Below, in pieces: positions 26,050 to 34,755 of a stretch of 64,000 bases of DNA; position 1 is the first letter of the stretch; every line of letters starts with the position of its first letter. The notes under the pieces are model-generated. The model was not told the DNA's origin. It saw nothing but the letters and a program-made list of their open reading frames with translations, and searched no databases. The position numbers were made by a program, and so were the translations under genes. The DNA lies in contig NZ_JANLCJ010000001.1 in the NCBI RefSeq assembly GCF_024979295.1, positions 558,001 to 622,000 on the forward strand, in the 5' to 3' direction. This DNA comes from Herbiconiux daphne (lineage in GTDB: Bacteria; Actinomycetota; Actinomycetes; Actinomycetales; Microbacteriaceae).

Positions 26050-26601
26050 CTAGAGCACCGACAGGTGGTCCCCGACCCGGATGCGCCCCTTCGGCCGATC
26101 GCGCTTGCCTCCGGCGGGCAGGCCGCCGACATAGAGCCAGCCGAGCAGCTCCTCGTACTTTCCGAGTTCGTGGGCCGAGCGCACGGCATCGGTGCGCGTC
26201 AGCTCGCCGCTGCGCCAGAACACACCCCAGCCCTCGTCGTCGAGCAGCAGCGTGAGCCCGTGGGCGACGCCTGCCGCCACGGCCTCCTGCTCCCAGTGCG
26301 GCACCTTGTGGCTGGGCTTGAACGACGCGACGATCGCGAGCACGAGCGGTGCCCGGTGCGCCTTGCCGCGGAACTTCTCGGCGTCTTTGCCCTTCGCCCC
26401 GTCGGCCTTGGCGAGCGCGTCGCCCAGCGTGTTGCGCGCGTCGCCGCGGATCTCGATCACGCGCCACGGGCGCAGACCGCTGTGGTCGGCGAGCTGGCCG
26501 GCCGTTTCCACGTAGGCGGCCACCTCGGCGTGGTTCGGGGCGGCATCCGTCACCTTCGACGACGAACGCCGGCGCAGCATGGCCTCTTTGACGCCGGGCA
26601 C
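26050..26601 (-). CDS. Nitroreductase-family flavoprotein
   Basis: 183 aa from a GTG at 26601 that follows the msrB stop by 2 nt. An ATG at 26580 with the better-placed ribosome binding site (AAAGAGG) is an alternative. Features: the N-terminal helix with LRRRSSSKV (phosphate contacts to FMN), HSGLRPWRVIEIRG, KAHRAPLVLAIVASF, and GLYVGG-like LGWLYVGGLP near the end. The family binds FMN and reduces nitro compounds or quinones with NAD(P)H. Lying directly after msrB suggests a shared transcript with an oxidative-stress theme. Confidence 0.82.
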   Translation of the reverse strand: MPGVKEAMLRRRSSSKVTDAAPNHAEVAAYVETAGQLADHSGLRPWRVIEIRGDARNTLGDALAKADGAKGKDAEKFRGKAHRAPLVLAIVASFKPSHKVPHWEQEAVAAGVAHGLTLLLDDEGWGVFWRSGELTRTDAVRSAHELGKYEELLGWLYVGGLPAGGKRDRPKGRIRVGDHLSVL

Positions 26602-26603
26602 GC

Positions 26604-27005
26604 CTACTCGGCCGCTTCGAACGAGAGCGACACGGAGTTCATGCAGTAGCGGTCGCCGGTGGGCGTCTGCGGCGCGTCGTCGAACAGGTGCCCGAGGTGC
26701 GAGCCGCAGGTGGCGCAGCGCACCTCGGTGCGCACCATGCCGAGCGAGCGGTCTTCGATGAGCTCGACGGCGTCGGAGCCCGACGGGTCGTAGAAGCTCG
26801 GCCACCCGCAGTGGGAGTCGAACTTCGTGGTGCTGCGGAACAGCTCGGCGCCGCACGCCTTGCAGCTGTAGACGCCCTCGCGGTTCTCGTCGAGCAACTC
26901 GCCCGTCCACGGCCGCTCGGTCGCGGCCTGCCGCAGCACGGCGAACTCGTCACTCGAGAGTTCTTCGCGCCACTGGTCGTCGGACTTGTCCACTCGGTAG
27001 GTCAT
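26604..27005 (-). CDS. msrB: Peptide-methionine (R)-S-oxide reductase
   Basis: 133 aa from the ATG at 27005, which has GAGGAGA just upstream. The MsrB signature parts are present: SCKACGAELF and VRCATCGSHLGHLFDD supply the two CxxC zinc pairs, GWPSFYDP lies between them, and the catalytic block ends GDRYCMNSVSLSF with the active-site Cys. The enzyme reduces methionine-R-sulfoxide in proteins. The recycling Cys near residue 63 in some members is replaced by another residue here, so recycling may use thioredoxin or mycothiol directly (inference). Confidence 0.94.
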   Translation of the reverse strand: MTYRVDKSDDQWREELSSDEFAVLRQAATERPWTGELLDENREGVYSCKACGAELFRSTTKFDSHCGWPSFYDPSGSDAVELIEDRSLGMVRTEVRCATCGSHLGHLFDDAPQTPTGDRYCMNSVSLSFEAAE

Positions 27006-27060
27006 CGGGTCTCCTCGGTTCTCAGGATCAGTTGACAATCATCCCAGTAAACTCTGGACG

Positions 27061-27534
27061 GTGTCTGCCGATTCCCCTGTTCAGAAGCGCTGGAGCGAGC
27101 TCACCACCGACGAGCTCTACGGTCTGCTGAAGCTGCGCACCGACGTCTTCTTCGTGGAGCAGAAGGTCGACGAATCCGAGCTCGACTGGCGAGACGCCGA
27201 GCCGGAGACGCTGCACCTCTGGTTAGCCGAGGGCCGTGACGTGATCGCCTGCCTGAGGGTGCTGACGGATGCCCACCCCGAGCACGAAGACGCCCGACGC
27301 GTCATCGGCCGGGTGGTCGTGCATCCGCAGCACCGCGGCCGCGGACTCGCCCAGCGGCTGCTGACGTCGGTGATCGAGCAGTTCGGCGACGAGGCGATGC
27401 TGTTACACGCCCAGACCTACATAGCGCCGCTCTATGCCCGCTTCGGGTTCGAGGCGTTCGGCGAGCCCTACGACGAAGCCGGCATCAGCCACGTGTCGAT
27501 GTACCGGCCCGCCGTGGCTATCGGGTCTCATTGA
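27061..27534 (+). CDS. ElaA-type GNAT acetyltransferase
   Basis: 157 aa from GTG 27061. The text follows ElaA closely: ELYGLLKLRTDVFFVEQ, then DWRDAEPETLHLWL, then RVVVHPQHRGRGLAQRLLTSVIE (acetyl-CoA loop Q-x-x-G-x-G type), HAQTYIAPLYARFGFEAFGEPYDEAGI and HVSMYRP. Substrates are not established for this family. It is divergent from msrB with a 55-bp gap that must hold both promoters. Confidence 0.88.
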   Translation: MSADSPVQKRWSELTTDELYGLLKLRTDVFFVEQKVDESELDWRDAEPETLHLWLAEGRDVIACLRVLTDAHPEHEDARRVIGRVVVHPQHRGRGLAQRLLTSVIEQFGDEAMLLHAQTYIAPLYARFGFEAFGEPYDEAGISHVSMYRPAVAIGSH

Positions 27535-27598
27535 GGCGACCGCCCATATGATGACGAAAAACGCCCGCCGGGGCGATCTGCAGGAGAGGAGCGGATGC

Positions 27599-27901
27599 AT
27601 GGCTGCCGCAGAGGAATCGGCCGTCCCCTCGTCGACCGCTCCGTCGATCGCGCCCCTCGGCGAGCGTGACGCGCGCATCCTGCGCTTCGAACGCAGCTGG
27701 TGGAAGCACGCCGGCGCCAAGGAGCAAGCCATCCGCAAGGAATTCGGGCTCTCGTCGGCCCGCTACTATCAACTTCTCGGTGCGCTGATCGACTCCCCGT
27801 CTGCTCTCGCGCACGATCCGATGCTCATCAAGAGGCTTCAGCGGGTGCGGGATGCGCGGTTGGCCGCGCGTTCTGCTCGACTGCTGTCGCGCGACGACTA
27901 G
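27599..27901 (+). CDS. DUF3263 protein (small helix-turn-helix-like)
   Basis: 100 aa from the ATG at 27599, which has AGGAGAGG about 10 nt before it; an ATG at 27548 would extend it by 17 residues. The conserved DUF3263 core reads ILRFERSWWKHAGAKEQAIRKEFGLSSARYYQLLGALID, a helix-turn-helix-like arrangement. In Mycobacterium the homolog Rv0430 sits immediately before the LytR_C protein Rv0431 and a few genes before groEL2, and the same order is seen here. The DNA-binding role is an inference from the fold pattern. Confidence 0.82.
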   Translation: MAAAEESAVPSSTAPSIAPLGERDARILRFERSWWKHAGAKEQAIRKEFGLSSARYYQLLGALIDSPSALAHDPMLIKRLQRVRDARLAARSARLLSRDD

Positions 27902-27917
27902 GACCTGATCAAGACCC

Positions 27918-28490
27918 ATGGCCCGTTTTCCCGAGGACACCTTCGACCACCTGCCCGCCCATCGCGACCGCGTGGGCGCCCACCGGGGCCCGCGACCGCG
28001 CGGACGCGGGTGGATCGTGCTCGCCTGGGCGGCGCTCGCCACGGCTCTGCTCGTCGGTGCCGGGGTGACCTACCTCACGGTGATCAACGACAACAACCAG
28101 TTCGACGACGCGTTCGGCGGTGGCGGCACCAGTTCGGCCGCGCCATCCGAGACCCCGACGCCGACGCCGGTGGTCACGCCGGTGACCGACGGCACCCTCT
28201 CGGTGACCGTGCTGAACGGCACCGAGAACGTGGGGCTGGCCGGCCGGGTGGGCCAGGCCGCGATCGACGCCGGCTGGAACGTCGGCACGATGGCCAACGC
28301 CAGCTCGACCGACTTCGCCACCACGACCGTCTACTACGAAGACCCGGCCAACGAGGGCGCCGCCCTGGGCCTCGCGCAGGCGCTCGGCACCGCCGCCACC
28401 GAACTCTCGACGAGCTTTCCCGGCGCTGCTCTCACCGTGGTGCTCGGCACCGACTATGCCGGCCCCGGGCTCGAAGAGCCGCTGGGCTGA
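27918..28490 (+). CDS. LytR_C-domain membrane protein
   Basis: 190 aa. A basic cytoplasmic segment (about residues 1-31), one membrane helix (WIVLAWAALATALLVGAGVTYL), a Thr/Pro/Gly linker (TPTPTPVVTPVT) and then the LytR_C domain beginning LSVTVLNGTENVGLAGRVGQAAIDAGW. LytR_C domains are found at the end of wall-teichoic/arabinogalactan ligases of the LCP family and alone in envelope proteins such as mycobacterial Rv0431. It follows the DUF3263 gene by 16 nt, so they are co-transcribed. Confidence 0.85.
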   Translation: MARFPEDTFDHLPAHRDRVGAHRGPRPRGRGWIVLAWAALATALLVGAGVTYLTVINDNNQFDDAFGGGGTSSAAPSETPTPTPVVTPVTDGTLSVTVLNGTENVGLAGRVGQAAIDAGWNVGTMANASSTDFATTTVYYEDPANEGAALGLAQALGTAATELSTSFPGAALTVVLGTDYAGPGLEEPLG

Positions 28491-28504
28491 GACCCCCGCG
28501 AAAC

Positions 28505-28523
28505 GCCCTCGAAAGGGCTTTCT
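28505..28523 (+). terminator. Short hairpin after the LytR_C gene
   Basis: GCCCT and AGGGC pair around CGAA, followed by TTTCTCG. It is a weak but well-placed terminator before the cspA promoter. Confidence 0.45.
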
Positions 28524-28598
28524 CGACCGCAATATTTCGCGCGTGTTTCATTCGTGTTGAGTTGCGGTCACGATCTGGCGAAATCTCCATTCGAGCCG

Positions 28599-28626
28599 TT
28601 GTGCGCCGTTTTTCTGCGATTAGTAT
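28599..28626 (+). promoter_or_regulatory. Likely cspA promoter
   Basis: TTGTGC (28599-28604) and TAGTAT (28621-28626) are spaced by 16 nt. The implied leader before the cspA ATG is about 50 nt, with moderate AT content, as expected for a cold-shock message. Confidence 0.5.
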
Positions 28627-28685
28627 CTGGAAATGGTCGTGGCAACTGTGTCACTTCTACAGAAACACTGCACTTGGGAGTAACA

Positions 28686-28889
28686 ATGGCGAACGGAACC
28701 GTGAAGTGGTTCAACGCTGAAAAAGGCTACGGCTTCATCACTGTCGAGGGGGGCGGACAGGACGTCTTCGTCCATTACTCCGCGATCGACATGGCCGGCT
28801 ACAAGGTGCTCGAAGAGGGCCAGCAGGTCGTGTTCGAGGTCGGCACCGGAGCAAAGGGGCCGCAGGCCGAGTCCGTTCGACTTGCCTGA
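28686..28889 (+). CDS. cspA: Cold-shock protein (CspA family)
   Basis: 67 aa. A complete single cold-shock domain with RNP1 KGYGFITV and RNP2 DVFVHYSAI, and the usual [14 protein letters not shown] start. These five-stranded barrels bind single-stranded RNA and DNA and melt secondary structure. It is preceded by GGGAGTAACA as ribosome binding site and a promoter-like pair at 28.6 kb. A second CSD protein of different architecture is encoded at 38.8 kb. Confidence 0.95.
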   Translation: MANGTVKWFNAEKGYGFITVEGGGQDVFVHYSAIDMAGYKVLEEGQQVVFEVGTGAKGPQAESVRLA

Positions 28890-28982
28890 GCGTTCCGGGG
28901 CGCAGGCGGCGGCACCGGCAGCACCGGCAGCGCCTCGTGTCGGGCGCCACGCGGCGCGGCGCGCAGCGTTATCCTGTGGGGC

Positions 28983-30047
28983 GTGACCAGCCGACGAAGG
29001 GGTGCCGAGCGCATCGTGCTCGGGACAGCGGTCGTCGCGTCGGTCATCGCCCTCTCGGGCTGCACGACGCAACCGGCCGCCGCGCCGACGGCGGTCACGC
29101 CGACGGCCGCCGGCACCTCTGACTACCAGACTCCCGCCCCCACCGTGCCGGCCCCGCTGCGGGGCGACCTCGTGCCGGAGGGCTCGCTGACGAGTCCGTC
29201 GCTCGCGGCCAAGATCGACAACCACGAAGACGCGCGCCCGCAGATCGGGCTCGAGCGCACCGACATCGTGTTCGAGGAGCTCGTCGAGGGCGGCCTGACA
29301 CGCTACGTCGCCATCTGGCAGTCCGACATCCCCGACCTGATCGGGCCGGTGCGGTCGATCCGGCCCATGGATCCCGACATCCTCTCGTCGTTCGGCGGCA
29401 TCGTCGCGTTCTCGGGCGGCCAGGAGCAGTTCGTCGACATGATGCGCGCGGCACCGGTCTACAGCGCCATCCATGGTCAGAGCGACACCGAGTCGACCTT
29501 CTACCGCATCGATGGGCGCGACAGCCCCCACGACGTCGTCGTGAAAGCGCAGGAGCTCGTCAGCCAGCACCTCGACCTCGCCGCGCCGGCACAGCAGTTC
29601 GCCTACTCGGTCGACACCGCGTCGTCGACCGCGGCCGTCTCCGGCACGCCGACCTCCTCCCTCTCCCTCGTCTTCTCCGACGAGCGCTACCCGAGCTGGA
29701 TCTGGGATGCGCCCTCCGCGAAATTCCTCCGTCTGCAGGAGGGCACGCCCGACCTCGACGCCCAGGGCGGCCAGCTCTCCGCGACCAACGTCGTCACCCT
29801 GCGGGTCGACGAGCAGTACCCCTACGACGCCGAGGTGCCCATGGCGATGCTCGTCGCGAGCGGCGAGGCCTGGGTCTCGACCGGCGGAAAGACGGTTCAC
29901 GCGACGTGGACGAAGGATGCCGCGACCTCGCCGATCCGGCTGGTCGACGACCTCGGCGCCACCGTGCGCCTGGCCCCCGGCAACACCTGGGTCGAACTCG
30001 TTCCGAACGACGGCGGCAGTGTCACCGTCACGCCCGGCGCGGCGTGA
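28983..30047 (+). CDS. DUF3048 (YerB-like) lipoprotein
   Basis: 354 aa from GTG 28983. Signal peptide with lipobox ALSGC, Cys at about residue 27. After a Thr/Ala/Pro spacer, the DUF3048 domain begins SLAAKIDNHEDARPQIGLERTDIVFEELVEGGLTRY and continues with IGPVRSIRPMDPDI. The C-terminal part (from about residue 240) is DUF3048_C, with VTLRVDEQYPY and the APGNTWVELVP ending. B. subtilis YerB is the known relative; its function is not settled. The protein is exported and membrane-anchored. It ends just before the groEL control region. Confidence 0.85.
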   Translation: MTSRRRGAERIVLGTAVVASVIALSGCTTQPAAAPTAVTPTAAGTSDYQTPAPTVPAPLRGDLVPEGSLTSPSLAAKIDNHEDARPQIGLERTDIVFEELVEGGLTRYVAIWQSDIPDLIGPVRSIRPMDPDILSSFGGIVAFSGGQEQFVDMMRAAPVYSAIHGQSDTESTFYRIDGRDSPHDVVVKAQELVSQHLDLAAPAQQFAYSVDTASSTAAVSGTPTSSLSLVFSDERYPSWIWDAPSAKFLRLQEGTPDLDAQGGQLSATNVVTLRVDEQYPYDAEVPMAMLVASGEAWVSTGGKTVHATWTKDAATSPIRLVDDLGATVRLAPGNTWVELVPNDGGSVTVTPGAA

Positions 30048-30053
30048 TCTCAC

Positions 30054-30113
30054 TTGCACTCGGGCATCCCGAGTGCCAGTATTGCTTTAGCACTCGTGAA
30101 GTCTGAGTGCTAA
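30054..30113 (+). promoter_or_regulatory. CIRCE operator pair in front of groEL
   Basis: A perfect CIRCE element, TTAGCACTC - 9 nt - GAGTGCTAA, occupies 30087-30113. Thirty-three nt upstream is a weaker one, TTGCACTC - 9 nt - GAGTGCCAG (30054-30079), whose left arm also gives a -35-like TTGCAC. HrcA is the known CIRCE repressor; its gene is not in the window. Confidence 0.93.
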
Positions 30114-31778
<1,665 letters not shown>

Positions 31779-31784
31779 TCACCG

Positions 31785-31827
31785 AACGACAAATGGGCGG
31801 TCCCTTCGGGGCCGCCCATTTGTCGTT
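31785..31827 (+). terminator. Intrinsic terminator of groEL
   Basis: AACGACAAATGGGCGG and its complement CCGCCCATTTGTCGTT form a 16-bp stem; inner GG pairs extend it around the small loop. TTTAA follows. It lies 7 nt after the groEL stop. Confidence 0.92.
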
Positions 31828-31837
31828 TAACCCCTTC

Positions 31838-31898
31838 GCCGAGAAGTCACTTCTCGGTGCTTGGGGGTGGTTTCTGCAGCGGATTGTGACTTCTCGGC
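31838..31898. repeat. 61-bp hairpin repeat, copy 1
   Basis: Starts GCCGAGAAGTCAC and ends GTGACTTCTCGGC, a 13-bp perfect terminal inverted repeat. A second small palindrome (CCGAGAAG-TCA-CTTCTCGG) lies inside the left end, so the unit can fold in two exclusive ways. Copies 2 and 3 follow at 31921 and 32104, all 61 bp long and all in the same orientation. Confidence 0.85.
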
Positions 31899-31920
31899 GG
31901 CTGCTGCAGGCGCTCCCTTC

Positions 31921-31981
31921 GCCGAGAAGTCACTTCTCGGTGTCTGTGGGTGGTTTCTGCAGCGATTTGTGACTTCTCGGC
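31921..31981. repeat. 61-bp hairpin repeat, copy 2
   Basis: Differs from copy 1 at only a few internal positions and keeps both perfect 13-bp ends. The 22 nt between copies 1 and 2 are unrelated, but both are preceded by CCTTC. Confidence 0.85.
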
Positions 31982-32103
31982 TGCGGGACCGCGAGCGGGA
32001 GTGTGTGCGGGAGGGCGCCGACGGGCGCGGGCACGGGCAGGGGCGGGCGCTGGCGCCCGCCGCGCCGGCTGCGCCGCGCGCGTGGCCCGCTCTCGCGCAT
32101 TTC

Positions 32104-32164
32104 GCCGAGAAGTCACTTTTCGGTGTTTGTGGGTGGCTTTTGTAGCGGAATGGGACTTGTCGGC
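32104..32164. repeat. 61-bp hairpin repeat, copy 3 (degenerate)
   Basis: Same length and layout as copies 1 and 2, but with several substitutions, including in the right end (GGGACTTGTCGGC), so the stem is imperfect. The stretch 31982-32103 between copies 2 and 3 has no gene and no other repeat that I can see. Confidence 0.75.
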
Positions 32165-32193
32165 GGGGCGGGAGGGGGCCCGCACCGCTGCCG

Positions 32194-33912
32194 CTACTTG
32201 AGGATCTTCGTGGGCGGCGGGGTGGGGGGCGCGCCGGCGGGGATGAGCGGCAGCGTGATGCGGAAGGTCGCACCGCCGCCAGGCGTCTCGAGGGCCTGCA
32301 CGGTGCCGTGGTGGGCGGCGATGATCGACGACACGATCGCGAGCCCCAGGCCGCTGCCGCCGGTCTCGCGCGTGCGCGAGGAGTCGGCGCGCCAGAACCG
32401 CTGGAAGATCTTCTCGCGGATCTGCGGCGGGATGCCCTCGCCGTGGTCGATCACGTCGACCATGGCCACTCGGCGCTCGTCGTCGACCTGCACCGCGAGC
32501 TCGATCGGGCTGTCGGCGTCGGTGAAGCGCAGAGCGTTGCCGATGAGGTTCGTGAGCACCTGCCGGATCTTGTTCTCCTCGGCCAGCACGATCGGGCGCG
32601 TCTCGACCACGGGCGCCGCGACCGGCGCGGGCTCGGCGGCTGGCACGCCGGGAACGACCGGCACCGGAGTCGGCCTGGGGCGCCGGCGCAGGCGAGCCAG
32701 AGTGGCGTTCGCGAAGGCGATGGGGCGGGTGGCGTTGGTGGGCGGTGACGCCGGGTCGGCGGCATCCGGATTCTCGTCGGTCGGGTCGCCGCTGTCGACG
32801 CCGGGGCCGAAGACCGACGACGGGCCCTCGGGGGTGATGACCGACACGATGCGGCCGGGACTGGCGGCGCGGGCGTCGAGCGCGGCGTCCATGGTGAGGG
32901 GCACGAGATCGACCGGGGCGAGCTGCAGCGGGCGGGTCTCGTCGAGGCGCGCGAGCTCGAGCAGGTCTTCGACCAGCGTGCCCATGCGGATCGCTTCTTT
33001 CTCGATGCGGTCCATGGCCTGGGCGACGTCTTCGGGGGTCTGCAGGGCCCCCATGCGGTAGAGCTCGGCGTAGCCGCGCACCGACACGAGCGGTGTGCGG
33101 AGTTCGTGCGACGCATCGCCCACGAACCGTCGCATCTGGTCGATGGTGCGGGCCCGGTCGGCGAAAGCGCTGTCGATGCGCGACAGCATGGTGTTGAGCG
33201 AGCGATTGAGTCGCCCGACCTCGGTGTTGGGCGTGGTGTCGGACATGCGCCGGCTGAAGTCGCCGCCGTCGGCGATCGCGGCCGCCGTGCGCTCGACCTC
33301 TCGCAGCGGCCCGAAGGTGGACGTCACGAGCAGACGGGTGAGCATGGCGCCCAGGATGACGACACCCACGCCGAAGGCGAGGAAGATCGACAGATAGGTG
33401 GCGGTGGTCTTCTCGGTCTCGGCCAACGACTTGGCGATGACCACGTTGCCGAGCGAGCCGTCGCCCCCGAACAGATAGACGGTGGTCGCGACCGCGTGCC
33501 ACTGCGTGCGCTGGTCGCCCGACTCGACGTTGAAGACCTTGCCCTCGAGCAGGTTCGACGTGTCGAGCGAGATCTGCGCCTCGGGCATCGAACCCTCGGG
33601 GCGGTCGCCCCAGTTGCTCACGATCAGGTTGCCCGACGCGTCGAGCAGGCCCACGAAGAAGTCACTCGGGGCCGAGGTGATGTCTTCGATGCGGAACGAA
33701 TCGGGCGAGGCATCCGGGCCGAGGAACGGCGACGGGTCTTTGGCCGCGGTGTCGAGCTGGCTGTCGACCTGTTGCAGCAGATAGGTGCGCAGCACGATCA
33801 TCGTGCCGACTCCCGACACGACGAGGCCGAAGGTGAGCATCAAGACCGTGACGCCGGTGATCTTGGTGCGCAGGGAGATGGCGTTCCACTGCTTCAGGAT
33901 CGCGTTGTGCAT
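32194..33912 (-). CDS. Two-component sensor histidine kinase (TcrY/TrcS-like)
   Basis: 572 aa. Helix 1 (residues about 17-40), an extracellular domain of about 120 residues, helix 2, HAMP (residues about 185-240), HisKA with SHELRTP and His near residue 269, and HATPase with NLIGNALRFT, DHGEGIPPQIREKIFQRFWR and GGSGLGLAIV. Between HisKA and HATPase there is an insertion of about 75 residues (about 362-440), rich in Pro, Ala, Asp and Arg, which most kinases lack. The response regulator gene is immediately upstream on the same strand, 37 nt away. The signal is unknown. Confidence 0.88.
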   Translation of the reverse strand: MHNAILKQWNAISLRTKITGVTVLMLTFGLVVSGVGTMIVLRTYLLQQVDSQLDTAAKDPSPFLGPDASPDSFRIEDITSAPSDFFVGLLDASGNLIVSNWGDRPEGSMPEAQISLDTSNLLEGKVFNVESGDQRTQWHAVATTVYLFGGDGSLGNVVIAKSLAETEKTTATYLSIFLAFGVGVVILGAMLTRLLVTSTFGPLREVERTAAAIADGGDFSRRMSDTTPNTEVGRLNRSLNTMLSRIDSAFADRARTIDQMRRFVGDASHELRTPLVSVRGYAELYRMGALQTPEDVAQAMDRIEKEAIRMGTLVEDLLELARLDETRPLQLAPVDLVPLTMDAALDARAASPGRIVSVITPEGPSSVFGPGVDSGDPTDENPDAADPASPPTNATRPIAFANATLARLRRRPRPTPVPVVPGVPAAEPAPVAAPVVETRPIVLAEENKIRQVLTNLIGNALRFTDADSPIELAVQVDDERRVAMVDVIDHGEGIPPQIREKIFQRFWRADSSRTRETGGSGLGLAIVSSIIAAHHGTVQALETPGGGATFRITLPLIPAGAPPTPPPTKILK

Positions 33913-33949
33913 CAGGAGAGAAGGCTAGCGCGCCGCCATGCGGCGGAGC

Positions 33950-34639
33950 TTAGGCTTTGCTGACCTTCAGCATATATCCGAAGCCGCGCTTGGTCTGGAT
34001 GAGCGACTCCTCGGTGTGGGCGTCGAGCTTGCGGCGCAGGTAGGAGATGTAGCTCTCGACGATGCCGGCGTCACCGTTGAAGTCGTATTCCCACACGTGG
34101 TCGAGGATCTGAGCCTTCGACAGCACGCGGTTGGGGTTGAGCATCAGGTAGCGCAGCAGCTTGAACTCGGTGGGGGAGAGCTCGATCGCGGCGTCGCCCA
34201 CGAACACCTCGTGGGTGTCCTGATCCATGGTGAGCTCGCCGGCGCGGATGATGGCGTCTTCGTCGGCCTGCATGGTGCGGCGGAGGATGGCCTTGATGCG
34301 CGCCACGATCTCGTCGAGGCTGAACGGCTTCGTGACGTAGTCGTCGCCACCGACGGTGAGGCCGGTGATCTTGTCTTCGGTGTCGTCTTTCGCGGTGAGG
34401 AAGAGGATGGGGGCGGTGTAGCCCGCCGCCCGCAGCCGCTTGGTGACGCCGAAGCCGTTCATGTCGGGCAGCATCACGTCGAGGATGATGAGGTCGGGCT
34501 CTTCTTCGAGAACGGCGGAGATGGTCTGCGCGCCGTTGCTGACAGCTCGCACCGCGAAGCCGGCGAATCGCAGGCTCGTGGTGAGGAGGTCGCGGATGTT
34601 CGGTTCGTCGTCGACGATCAGGATGCGAGGGCCGGTCAT
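33950..34639 (-). CDS. OmpR-family response regulator paired with the kinase
   Basis: 229 aa. Receiver domain with DDEPNIRD, the phosphorylatable Asp in LIILDVMLPDMNGFG, LTAKDDTEDKI and VTKPFSLDE. The winged-helix domain has LSPTEFKLLRYLMLNPNRVLSKAQILDHVWEYD and SYISYLRRKLD, then TKRGFGYML. The DVMLPDMNGF and NGDAGIVESYISYLRRK wording is close to the TrcR/TcrA group of actinobacteria. The kinase gene follows on the same strand. Targets cannot be read from the window. Confidence 0.9.
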   Translation of the reverse strand: MTGPRILIVDDEPNIRDLLTTSLRFAGFAVRAVSNGAQTISAVLEEEPDLIILDVMLPDMNGFGVTKRLRAAGYTAPILFLTAKDDTEDKITGLTVGGDDYVTKPFSLDEIVARIKAILRRTMQADEDAIIRAGELTMDQDTHEVFVGDAAIELSPTEFKLLRYLMLNPNRVLSKAQILDHVWEYDFNGDAGIVESYISYLRRKLDAHTEESLIQTKRGFGYMLKVSKA

Positions 34640-34755
34640 GCACCCATTATCTGCGGGTTCACTGGGCGAAACCTGAGAGAATTTGGGGCGCGGACCATCA
34701 GCCGGCTTGGACGGTGTCGCCCGTCAGCGCCGTCGCACCCGCGCGTCCCCTCGGC

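Noticed and set aside
31838..32164. CRISPR array
   Set aside because: Repeats are 61 bp, with only three units and unequal spacers (22 and 122 nt), and no cas genes are present.
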